Shown piece after piece: positions 15,671 through 24,007 of a stretch of DNA of 64,000 nt; positions within the stretch are counted from its first letter, which is position 1; each line of letters starts with the position of its first letter. Under the pieces are notes generated by a model. That model worked only from the letters and a program-made list of their open reading frames with translations. It had not been told where the DNA came from and did not search any database. The stretch spans positions 434,001 through 498,000 of the forward strand of contig CAVXEW010000002.1 of the NCBI GenBank assembly GCA_963760965.1, in the 5' to 3' direction. Source of the DNA: Pararhizobium_B sp963760965 (lineage in GTDB: Bacteria > Pseudomonadota > Alphaproteobacteria > Rhizobiales > Rhizobiaceae). Position numbers and translations under genes: made by a program.

Positions 15671-16738
15671 ATGAAGGCGATGCAGGGACTTAAGGCCGAG
15701 GTCTTGCGCGGGTGCTGGTATGTGGCCGCGACCGCCGCCGATCTGAAGCGCGGCAGGATGATCGCCAAGACGATGCTTGGCGAACCGGTGGTTCTCGTGC
15801 GCGGGGAGGACGGCAGTGCGTTCGCCCTGCGGAACCTGTGCCCTCACCGCGGCATCCCGCTCTCCTACGGAACGGTCGAGGGCGCCTCGGTGCGCTGCTG
15901 CTACCATGGCTGGCGCTTCGACGGGGCCGGCAGTTGCGTCGAGATCCCGAGCCTTCGCGAAGGCCAGCAGATCGACCTCGCGAAGATCGGTTGCGGGGCC
16001 TATCCGACGGTCGAGCAATACGGCCTGATCTGGGTCTATTTCTCAGCCAACGGCGAGAAGCCCGAAGACGGGCCGATGCCCGACGTCGACATCTTCCCGC
16101 ATGTGGGAAAGGACACCCGCCCGGCGGCCGCCATCATGCAGGAATTCGACTGCTCGATCGATCACGCCGCCTTCGGGCTGATGGACCCGACGCATGCCGC
16201 CTACATCCATACGTCCTGGTGGTTCAAGAAGGAGGGCCGCAAGCTGCGCCCGAAGGAGAAGTCTTTCGAGCCGGCGCCCTTCGGCTGGCGGATGGTGCGG
16301 CACAGGCTGCCGCCGCAGAACCTCGTCTACAAGCTTCTGGGCGACGGGGTTACGACCGAGATATCCTACCGCCTGCCCGCCTACCGCATCGAGGACGTCG
16401 CCGGCTCGAAGCATTCCGTTGTCGCCGTCACGGCCCTGACGCCGATCGACGGCGAGCGCACCGAGGTCTACCAGTTCTTCTATTCGACGATGGCCCTGGT
16501 GCGCTATGCCCGGCCGCTCGCCGAGTATCTGATGAACGTGTTTCTCGGCCAGGACCGCGTCGCCGTCGTGCGCCAGCGCGAGGGCCTCGTCTGGGAGCCG
16601 AAGCTCATGATGATCAACGACGCGGACACGCAGGCCCGGTGGTGGGCGCGCATCAAGTCCGAATGGCAGGAGGCGTTGAGGGAGAACCGCGCCTTCGAGA
16701 ATCCGCTGAAGCCGCAAACGCTGCGCTGGCGCTCCTAG
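15671..16738 (+). CDS. Rieske non-heme iron oxygenase, alpha subunit type
   Basis: A 355-residue protein. The N-terminal Rieske [2Fe-2S] domain has ligands C57/H59 (CPHR) and C76/H79 (CCYHGW). The catalytic C-terminal domain has a facial-triad candidate in DHAAFGLMDPTHAAYIH (near 163-179). Members hydroxylate or demethylate aromatic or alicyclic substrates and need separate reductase partners, none of which is nearby. Two ATGs (15671 and 15680) are possible starts. It sits between rplT and pheS, interrupting a usual translation-gene neighbourhood, with 40 bases to pheS, so it may be cotranscribed with pheST. Substrate unknown. Confidence 0.85.
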   Translation: MKAMQGLKAEVLRGCWYVAATAADLKRGRMIAKTMLGEPVVLVRGEDGSAFALRNLCPHRGIPLSYGTVEGASVRCCYHGWRFDGAGSCVEIPSLREGQQIDLAKIGCGAYPTVEQYGLIWVYFSANGEKPEDGPMPDVDIFPHVGKDTRPAAAIMQEFDCSIDHAAFGLMDPTHAAYIHTSWWFKKEGRKLRPKEKSFEPAPFGWRMVRHRLPPQNLVYKLLGDGVTTEISYRLPAYRIEDVAGSKHSVVAVTALTPIDGERTEVYQFFYSTMALVRYARPLAEYLMNVFLGQDRVAVVRQREGLVWEPKLMMINDADTQARWWARIKSEWQEALRENRAFENPLKPQTLRWRS

Positions 16739-16778
16739 TGCCGCCGGCAGACGAAGAAGAGAACGAAAGAGAAGTGGG

Positions 16779-17861
16779 ATGTCCGATCTGGAAGCGCTGA
16801 GGGAACGCATACTGGCCGACGTCGCCGGCGCCGGCGACGAGCAGGCGATCGAGGCCGTCCGGGTCGCGGCGCTCGGCAAGAAGGGCGCGGTATCGGAGAA
16901 GCTGAAGACGCTCGGCTCGATGACGCCGGACGAACGCCAGACGATGGGCCCGGCGATCAACGGCCTCAAGAACGAGGTGACCGAAGCTATCGCGGCCCGG
17001 AAGGCCGAATTGCGCGAGTCGGCGATCGCGGAGCGGCTCGCCCGCGAGAGCGTCGACGTGACCCTGCCCGTTCGACCCTCGCCCGCCGAGCGCGGCCGCA
17101 TCCATCCCATCAGCCAGGTGATCGACGAAATCACCGCGATCTTCGCCGACATGGGGTTCGCCATCGCCGAGGGTCCGGACATCGAGACGGACTACTACAA
17201 TTTCACCGCGCTCAACTTCCCCGAAGGCCATCCGGCGCGCGAAATGCACGACACCTTCTTCTTTCCGCCAGACGAGGCCGGCGAGCGCAAGGTGCTGCGC
17301 ACGCACACCTCGCCGGTGCAGATCCGGACGATGGAAACCCAGGAGCCCCCGATTCGCATCGTCATTCCCGGCAAGACATACCGGCAGGATTCCGATGCCA
17401 CTCACTCGCCGATGTTCCATCAGGTCGAGGGCCTCGTCGTCGACCGGACGGCGAACGTCGCCAACATGAAGTGGGTGCTCGAGGAATTCTGCAAGGCCTA
17501 TTTCGAGGTGCCGTCGGTGACCATGCGTTTCCGGCCGTCCTTCTTTCCGTTCACCGAGCCGAGCCTCGAGGTCGACATCCAGTGCGACCGCTCGGGCTCC
17601 GAGATCAGGTTCGGCGAAGGCAAAGACTGGATGGAGATCCTCGGCTGCGGCATGGTTCACCCGAATGTGCTGCGCTACGGCGGGCTCGACCCGGACGAAT
17701 ACCAGGGCTTCGCCTGGGGCCTCGGCATCGACCGCATCGCCATGCTGAAATACGGGATGCCGGACCTCAGGGCCTTCTTCGACGCCGACATGCGCTGGAT
17801 CGAGCACTACGGCTTCCGCCCGCTGGACATTCCGACGCTCTTCGGCGGCCTGAGCGCGTAA
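16779..17861 (+). CDS. pheS: Phenylalanyl-tRNA synthetase alpha subunit
   Basis: A 360-residue catalytic subunit of the alpha2-beta2 PheRS. The N-terminal coiled coil (about 1-95) is followed by the class II catalytic core. Motif 2 is seen in GKTYRQDSDATHSPMFHQVE (near 205), FRPSFFPFTEPS near 250, and motif 3 in GLGIDRIAMLKYG near 313. The start MSDLEALRERIL is typical. It is followed 11 bases later by pheT with GGAG between, a standard pheST operon. Confidence 0.98.
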   Translation: MSDLEALRERILADVAGAGDEQAIEAVRVAALGKKGAVSEKLKTLGSMTPDERQTMGPAINGLKNEVTEAIAARKAELRESAIAERLARESVDVTLPVRPSPAERGRIHPISQVIDEITAIFADMGFAIAEGPDIETDYYNFTALNFPEGHPAREMHDTFFFPPDEAGERKVLRTHTSPVQIRTMETQEPPIRIVIPGKTYRQDSDATHSPMFHQVEGLVVDRTANVANMKWVLEEFCKAYFEVPSVTMRFRPSFFPFTEPSLEVDIQCDRSGSEIRFGEGKDWMEILGCGMVHPNVLRYGGLDPDEYQGFAWGLGIDRIAMLKYGMPDLRAFFDADMRWIEHYGFRPLDIPTLFGGLSA

Positions 17862-17872
17862 GGAGAAAGACC

Positions 17873-20300
17873 ATGAAATTCACGCTCTCCTGGCTCAAGG
17901 ACCACCTCGAGACCGACGCGACGCTCGACGAGATCGTCGAGCGGCTTACGATGATCGGGCTCGAGGTCGAATCCGTCGACGACAAGGCCGCCTTCCGGCC
18001 CTTCACCATCGCGCGCGTCGTCTCGGCCGAGAAGCATCCCGACGCCGACAAGCTCAAGGTCCTGATGGTCGACGCCGGCGCGACCGTCAACAATGGCGAT
18101 CCGGTACAGGTCGTGTGCGGCGCACCGAACGCCCGCGCCGGCCTCGTCGGCGCGTTCGCCGCTCCGGGCGCCTATGTACCCGGCATCGACGTGACGCTCT
18201 CGGTGGGCAACATACGCGGCGTCGAGAGCCGCGGCATGATGTGCTCCGAGCGCGAGCTCGAAATGTCCGACGACCATACGGGCATCATCGACCTGCCGGA
18301 GGATGCGCCGGTCGGCACCAGCTTCGCGGCCTATGCGGGGCTCGACGATCCCGTGATCGAGATCAACCTGACGCCGAACCGGCCGGACTGTACGGGCGTC
18401 TCGGGCATCGCCCGCGATCTTGCCGCCGCCGGCCTCGGCACGCTCCGGACGCCGGCCGTGGAGCCGGTGAAGGGTGATGGCGCATGCCCCGTCGACGTCG
18501 CCCTCGAGTTCGGCGACACCCCTTCCCTTTGTCCCGGCTTTGCGCTGCGGATGGTGAAGGGCGTCACCAACGGCCACAGTCCGCGATGGATGCAGCAGCG
18601 CCTCATCGCCATCGGGCTCCGGCCCATCAACGCCCTCGTCGACATCACCAACTACATCACGTTCGACCGCGGCCGGCCGCTGCATGTTTTCGACGCGGCC
18701 AAGGTGAAGGGAGACCTTGTCGTGCGCCGGGCAAGGGACGGCGAGAAGGTGCTCGCCCTCGACGAGCGCGAATACGAACTCGGCCCGGAAGTCTGCGTCA
18801 TCGCCGACGCCAACGGCGTCGAGTTCGATCGCCGGCGTTATGGGAGGCGAGCATTCCGGCTGCGATGAACGCACGACCGACGTGCTGATCGAGTCGGCGC
18901 TCTGGGAACCTGCCAATATCGCCAGAACCGGCCGGTCGCTCGGCATCATCACCGATGCGCGCTACCGCTTCGAGCGCGGCGTCGACCCTGAGTTCATGGT
19001 TTCCGGCCTGCATCTGGCAACCCGTCTCGTGACTGAAATCTGCGGCGGAGCGCCGACGGAGGCCCGGGTCGCCGGCTATACGCCGCACATTGCGAAAGTT
19101 GTCGAGTTCCCGGTCTCGGAGGTGGAGCGGCTCACCGGAACCTCCGTGCCGGCCGAGGAATGCCACGCGATCCTTTCGCGCCTCGGATTCGCACCCGAAG
19201 GGCGCGGCGACGTCGTTCCGGTCGCCGTGCCGAGCTGGCGCCCGGACGTTGACGGCAAGGCGGATCTCGTCGAGGAAATCATGCGCATCCACGGCGTCAA
19301 CAGGATCGAGCCGCAGCCGCTTGACAGCCACGGAGCGGTTAACGGCAGGATCCTGACGCCGCTGCAGATCCGCACCCGCGCCGCCAGGCGTGCGCTCGCC
19401 GCCCGCGGGATGTACGAGGCGGTCACGTGGTCCTTCATCCCCGCCGCGCATGCGGAGGCCTTCGGCGGCGGAAGACCGGAACTGAAGCTCTCCAACCCGA
19501 TCGCTGCGGACATGTCGGACATGCGCCCGTCCCTGTTGCCCGGCCTGATAGCGGCCGCCCAGCGCAACGCCGACAGGGGCTTCGGCGATGTCGCCCTCTT
19601 CGAGGTTTCCGGCACCTACGAGGGAGACACTCCGGAAACGCAGCGCCGCGTCGCCGGAGGCATCCGCCGCAACACCGCGACGCTCGCGGGCGCGGGCCGC
19701 CACTGGGACGGCGCTGCGAAGCCGGTCGGTGTGTTCGACGCCAAGGCCGACGCTTTCGCGGTGCTCGATGCCTGCGGGATTGCCGCCGACAGGGTGCAGA
19801 TCGCGAAAGGCGGACCCGACTGGTACCATCCCGGCCGCTCCGCCACGATCCGGCTCGGCCCGAAGATCGTGCTCGGCCATTTCGGCGAGTTCCATCCGAG
19901 GACGATCGAAACCCTCGACGCCTCCGGCCAGCTCTGCGGCTTCGAGATCTATCTCGACGCGCTGCCGGAGCCGAAGAACAAGGCGACCCGGACCAAGCCG
20001 CCGCTCGAGCTTTCTCCGTTCCAGACGGTTCGGCGCGACTTTGCCTTCGTGGTCGACAAGTCCGTCGAGGCGGCGACCATCGTGCGCGCGGCGGCTGGCG
20101 CGGACAGGAAGCTCGTCACCGGCGTCAAGGTCTTCGATCTCTTCGAGGGCCCCTCGCTCGGCGAGGGCAAGAAGTCCGTCGCCATCGAGGTCTCCATACA
20201 GCCCGCACAGCGCACGCTGACGGACGAGGACCTGGAGAAGCTGGCAGCCACGATCGTCGCGAACGTCACCAGGTCGACCGGCGGCATACTGAGAGGCTGA
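17873..20300 (+). CDS. pheT: Phenylalanyl-tRNA synthetase beta subunit, frameshifted as sequenced
   Basis: The N-terminal frame starts at ATG 17873 (MKFTLSWLKDHLETD, tRNA-binding domain, B3/B4 editing region) and stops prematurely at 18866-18868. The rest of PheT continues in another frame to 20300. Removing one T at 18824/18825 changes GAGTTCGATC to GAGTCGATC and restores VESIAGVMGGEHSG, the conserved junction, giving an intact 808-residue protein. The downstream part has the catalytic-like core, then the C-terminal ferredoxin-like anticodon domain (ending TRSTGGILRG). The gene is essential, so a sequence error is more likely than real loss. The same error type occurs in coaBC and ubiE. Confidence 0.93.
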
Positions 20301-20341
20301 CGAGCTTCAGGTCCGGCGGGACGAACCGGCCAAGGAGAAAA

Positions 20342-22018
20342 CTACTTGCCCCGGTTCATCCCGGGAGCGCGACGCCCGGCCCAGGAGATCGGGGCCCCCT
20401 CCAGCCGCTCGAGCAGCGGGGCCAGCCCCTCTCCGTAGCGGCGCCAGAGCCGGAGCGAGCTGTCGTACATGGGCTGGCGCACCTGGGCGGCACTCGCGGT
20501 GCGCACCGGGCGGGTCGCCTCGTGGAAGGCAAGGCAGCGATCGTCCCAAGGGAGCCCGCAGGCATCGACCAGCGCCCTCGAATGGGGCTCCTGATCCGCC
20601 ACGAGCTCCTCGTAGCGGACGTCGACGACAAACCCGGGAAGGACTTCATGCCAGTAACGCATCAGCCCGGCATAAAGATTGTAGTAGTCTCCAAGCTCTT
20701 TCAGATCGTAGGCGTAGAGGTGGCCCTTGCTGCGGAAGAAGGTCTTGAAGATGGACAGGCAGGTCGCCGGCGCATCGCGCACGCAGTGAATGACGGTGGC
20801 CCTCGGAAGTATGAGCCGGATCAACCCGATCAGCATGAAGTTTCCGGGCATCTTGTCGGTGATGCGCCGGGCATCCGCCGAATGGCCGCGCAGGGCCTGG
20901 ACATAGTCGGCGCCGGCCCGCTCGAACACCGCCGGTGCGATCTGCTCCATGTTGGCCGGAAAGGCCGACTTTCCGGGGATCGAGAAGGTCCGGGCGGCTA
21001 CGCTCTGCAAAATCGAGAGTTCGCCGGGGGCGAAGACGTCTGGGTGGCTGGCGAGGATCTGCTCGACCAGCGTCGTGCCCGACCGCGGCATCCCCACGAT
21101 GAAGACCGGCGTCTCGTCCATTGAGCCGACCTCGCCGAACTTTTCGAAGAGCGAAGGCGTGAAGACGGACCTGATCTCCTCGAAATGCCCTTTCGTGGCC
21201 TCGTGCGAATAGTCGAAGGTCTGTCGGCGAAGGGCATTGCCGGCGAGAAGATACTCGAAGGCCTCGTCGTGACGGCCGATATCCTCCAGTGACTTGGCGA
21301 GCGCGAACGCGAGCAGCATCTTCTCCTCTTCGGTCGCATCCGGCCTTCCGAAAAGCGCCTTCATGGCGCTCATCTCGGCGTCCTCCCCGGCAGGCCGGCG
21401 AAGCGAGGCGAGCATCAGGTGCGCCTCGGCGTGACGCGGCCTGAGCATTATGGTCTTGCGGAAGCTCTCCTGCGCGCGCTCGATCTCGCCATGCTCCATC
21501 AGGCTCGAACCGAGCTGGTAGTGCGTTTCCGGGTCGTTCGGCCTGAGCTGCAGGGCCGCGCGGTAGTCCGCGATGGCTTCCGCATGGTGCCCCGCCTCCC
21601 TTTCGGCATTGGCGAGGTTCACGCGCGCGGCGACATAGGACGGGTTGAAGGAGAGCGCCTTGCGGTAGCTGCCGATCGCGGCATCGAGTTCGCCGAGTTG
21701 CCTTTCCGTAACGCCGAGATTGTTCCAGGCAAGCGCGAAGTCCGGCCTGAGCGCCACAGCCTCGCGCAGAACCTCGCGACTCTCCTGGAGGCGTCCGGCT
21801 TCCTTCAGCACGGTACCGATGTTGTTCCTGAAGTCGGCGTTGGCGGGATCGGCGCCGAGGGAACGGACCAGAAGGTGCCAGCCGTCTTCGGCGCGGCCCT
21901 GCGCGTGCAGGAGCAGCCCGAGATAGTGGTTCGCCTCCGGGTGGTCCGGATCGCTTTCGAGGACCTTCGCGTACAGGGAAGCCGCCTCGTCGAGGCGCCC
22001 GGCCTGCTGCAGGCGCAT
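20342..22018 (-). CDS. TPR-containing sulfotransferase
   Basis: A 558-residue protein. The N-terminal half (about 1-230) contains at least five tetratricopeptide repeats (for example AGRLDEAASLYAKVLESDP and LGELDAAIGSYRKALSFNP). The C-terminal half (about 300-545) is a sulfotransferase with a PAPS 5'-phosphosulfate loop VGMPRSGTTLVEQILASHP near 311 and a 3'-phosphate region, CVRDAPATCLSIFKT, near 405. ATG 22018 is the first usable start, but repeat-like coding sequence extends 34 codons upstream to a TGA preceded by ATG AAT (see findings). It converges with pheT. Target molecule unknown. Confidence 0.85.
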   Translation of the reverse strand: MRLQQAGRLDEAASLYAKVLESDPDHPEANHYLGLLLHAQGRAEDGWHLLVRSLGADPANADFRNNIGTVLKEAGRLQESREVLREAVALRPDFALAWNNLGVTERQLGELDAAIGSYRKALSFNPSYVAARVNLANAEREAGHHAEAIADYRAALQLRPNDPETHYQLGSSLMEHGEIERAQESFRKTIMLRPRHAEAHLMLASLRRPAGEDAEMSAMKALFGRPDATEEEKMLLAFALAKSLEDIGRHDEAFEYLLAGNALRRQTFDYSHEATKGHFEEIRSVFTPSLFEKFGEVGSMDETPVFIVGMPRSGTTLVEQILASHPDVFAPGELSILQSVAARTFSIPGKSAFPANMEQIAPAVFERAGADYVQALRGHSADARRITDKMPGNFMLIGLIRLILPRATVIHCVRDAPATCLSIFKTFFRSKGHLYAYDLKELGDYYNLYAGLMRYWHEVLPGFVVDVRYEELVADQEPHSRALVDACGLPWDDRCLAFHEATRPVRTASAAQVRQPMYDSSLRLWRRYGEGLAPLLERLEGAPISWAGRRAPGMNRGK

Positions 22019-22355
22019 GGCCTGGTTGACGGAGTCTTGATGAACGTCCCGCTTGCGACGTCCCGAGTGAGCTTCGCGCTTCGATTGCTTCGAGCGCTTT
22101 TCCTGCAGCCGCCTGCTTGCTCAATTCATGATCAACCCTGGATTGCCGCCCCCATACGGCACGGTGACCTCCCGACTCGCAGGATAGGGTCCACCGGACC
22201 GACTTTCAATCAGACTGCTTATGCACTCGGCCTTGCGCCGGACTTTCGGTCTGATTTCGGATTGCAGCCATACTGTGGCGGGAGCTGCTTCCGGCGCCTT
22301 TCGTTCACGTGCATGAAGTTGTAGCTTGCCGCAAGACCGATAAAGGAGGTACGCG

Positions 22356-23342
22356 ATGTTCCGCTGGGGTATTCTATCGACCGCAAAGATTGCGCGGCAG
22401 TTCGTCGTGCCGCAGATGCTCGACGCGGAGAACGGCGTGGTTGCGGCGGTGGCGAGTCGCGACAAGGCCCGGGCCGATGCATTTGCAGCCCGCTTCGGCA
22501 TTCCCCACGCTTTCGGATCCTACGAGGAAATGCTCGGCAGCGACGTCGTCGACGGCGTCTACGTGCCGCTGCCGACTTCCCAGCACGTCGAGTGGAGCGT
22601 GAAGGCGGCCGACGCCGGCAAGCATGTCCTCTGCGAGAAGCCCCTCGCGCTGGCGGCCGGCGAGATCGGCAGGCTGATCGAGGCGCGCGAGCGCAACGGC
22701 GTCCTGATCGCGGAAGCCTTCATGGTCTATTACCATCCCCAGTGGCACAAGGTGCGCGACCTGATCTCCGACGGTGCCATCGGAACCCTCCGGCATGTGC
22801 AGGGCGCCTTCTCCTACTTCAACAGGGATCCCTCCAACATGCGCAATCAGGTGGCGCTCGGCGGCGGCGGCCTGCCGGACATCGGCGTCTATCCGACCGT
22901 TGCGACGCGCATGGTCACGGGCAGCGAGCCGAAGCGGATCCAGGCTACGGTCGAACGCGACCCGGATTTCGGGACCGACCGCTACGCGAGCGTCAAGGCG
23001 GATTTCGGCGACTTCGAGATGACGTTCTACTGCAGCACCCAGATGGCGGCGCGACAGGTCATGGTCTTCCACGGGGACAAGGGCTATATCGAGGTGGCGG
23101 AGCCTTTCAACGCGGGCGTGTTCGGCGAGCCGAAGATCATTCTGAACGACCAGAGCCACGCGACCGGAACCACCTTCCGCTTCGCCGGCATCCGCCAGTA
23201 CCGGCTCGAGGCGGAGGCCTTCGCCCGGCGCGCGCTCGGGGAGGACGTGCCGGTATTCTCGCTGGAGGACTCCATCCTCAACCAGAAGGTCATCGACGCC
23301 ATCTTTCGCGCCGGCGAGCACGACGGCTGGGAACCTGTCTGA
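22356..23342 (+). CDS. Gfo/Idh/MocA family oxidoreductase
   Basis: A 328-residue NAD(P)-dependent sugar or polyol dehydrogenase-like protein. The N-terminal Rossmann fold has WGILSTAKIARQFVVP at 4-19; the catalytic-area motif CEKPLAL is near 93-99, with its lysine being the family's EKP lysine. The C-terminal domain has GGGLPDIGVYP with the usual Asp near 175. A strong AAAGGAGG ribosome site precedes the ATG. It overlaps no neighbour and faces the convergent GtrA gene (3-base gap). Substrate cannot be assigned. Confidence 0.88.
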   Translation: MFRWGILSTAKIARQFVVPQMLDAENGVVAAVASRDKARADAFAARFGIPHAFGSYEEMLGSDVVDGVYVPLPTSQHVEWSVKAADAGKHVLCEKPLALAAGEIGRLIEARERNGVLIAEAFMVYYHPQWHKVRDLISDGAIGTLRHVQGAFSYFNRDPSNMRNQVALGGGGLPDIGVYPTVATRMVTGSEPKRIQATVERDPDFGTDRYASVKADFGDFEMTFYCSTQMAARQVMVFHGDKGYIEVAEPFNAGVFGEPKIILNDQSHATGTTFRFAGIRQYRLEAEAFARRALGEDVPVFSLEDSILNQKVIDAIFRAGEHDGWEPV

Positions 23343-23345
23343 GAC

Positions 23346-23720
23346 CTACTGCCGGAAGACGAAGCGGGAATAGCCGTTGTAGGAGATGATCTGCGCGCAG
23401 CCGGACGAGACGACGAGCGCCAGCAGCGGCGGAATGTCGCGATCGACCAGCAGGAGCACCGAATAGACGGCATAGTTGGCGAGGCTCGACGAGATGCCGA
23501 CGCTCCAGTAGCGCGCGCCCTCGGCCGCCAGCGAATGGGCGCTCCTGTCGAAGGTGAAATTCCGGTTGATCAGCCAGGTGCAGCAAAGCGCACACGCAAT
23601 CGCGACGAGCCGGGCCGAGAAGGCGTCCATGTGGGCCCAGCGCATCAGCGCGAGCAGGACGCCGACATCGGCCAGGAAGCCGACGCCGCCGGCTATCAGG
23701 AACGAGAAGTATCTTTTCAT
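23346..23720 (-). CDS. GtrA family membrane protein
   Basis: A 124-residue protein with four predicted membrane helices (about 5-25, 35-52, 72-92, 96-116) and the GtrA signature GGVGFLADVGVLLAL near the N-terminus plus NRNFTFDR in the middle loop. GtrA proteins are thought to help flip undecaprenyl-linked sugars or take part in surface glycosylation. ATG at 23720 follows GGAGCAGC. It is divergent (287 bases) from a large GT-C-like membrane protein that could be a functional partner. No bactoprenol glucosyltransferase (GtrB) is visible nearby. Confidence 0.88.
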   Translation of the reverse strand: MKRYFSFLIAGGVGFLADVGVLLALMRWAHMDAFSARLVAIACALCCTWLINRNFTFDRSAHSLAAEGARYWSVGISSSLANYAVYSVLLLVDRDIPPLLALVVSSGCAQIISYNGYSRFVFRQ

Positions 23721-24007
23721 GCTGCTCCGCTACCGGCCCGCGGTTGTTGCCTCCAATGGACAGGCGGGTACGTTGACGAGAGGCTGGCGCCCGATTCGCG
23801 GGTCGATCGGGGCCTCTGGAAATCAATCTGTTGTTTTTGCACGGCGAACGGCTTCGATGTCAAGCTGGCCAACCTGCGACAGGTTAGCCGTTGGCGTGAG
23901 ACGCAAGGCCGCGACTACGTCTTGCGGCCGCTCCTTCCGGTCCTTTTACGATTTGTTGGCAGCCCCGGACTAGTCTGCGGCACACGAAACCCCACGCGGA
24001 GGTCAGG

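Noticed and set aside
18821..18868. Programmed ribosomal frameshift in pheT
   Set aside because: No slippery heptamer or downstream pseudoknot is evident, and the identical extra T in coaBC and ubiE favours a common sequence artefact.
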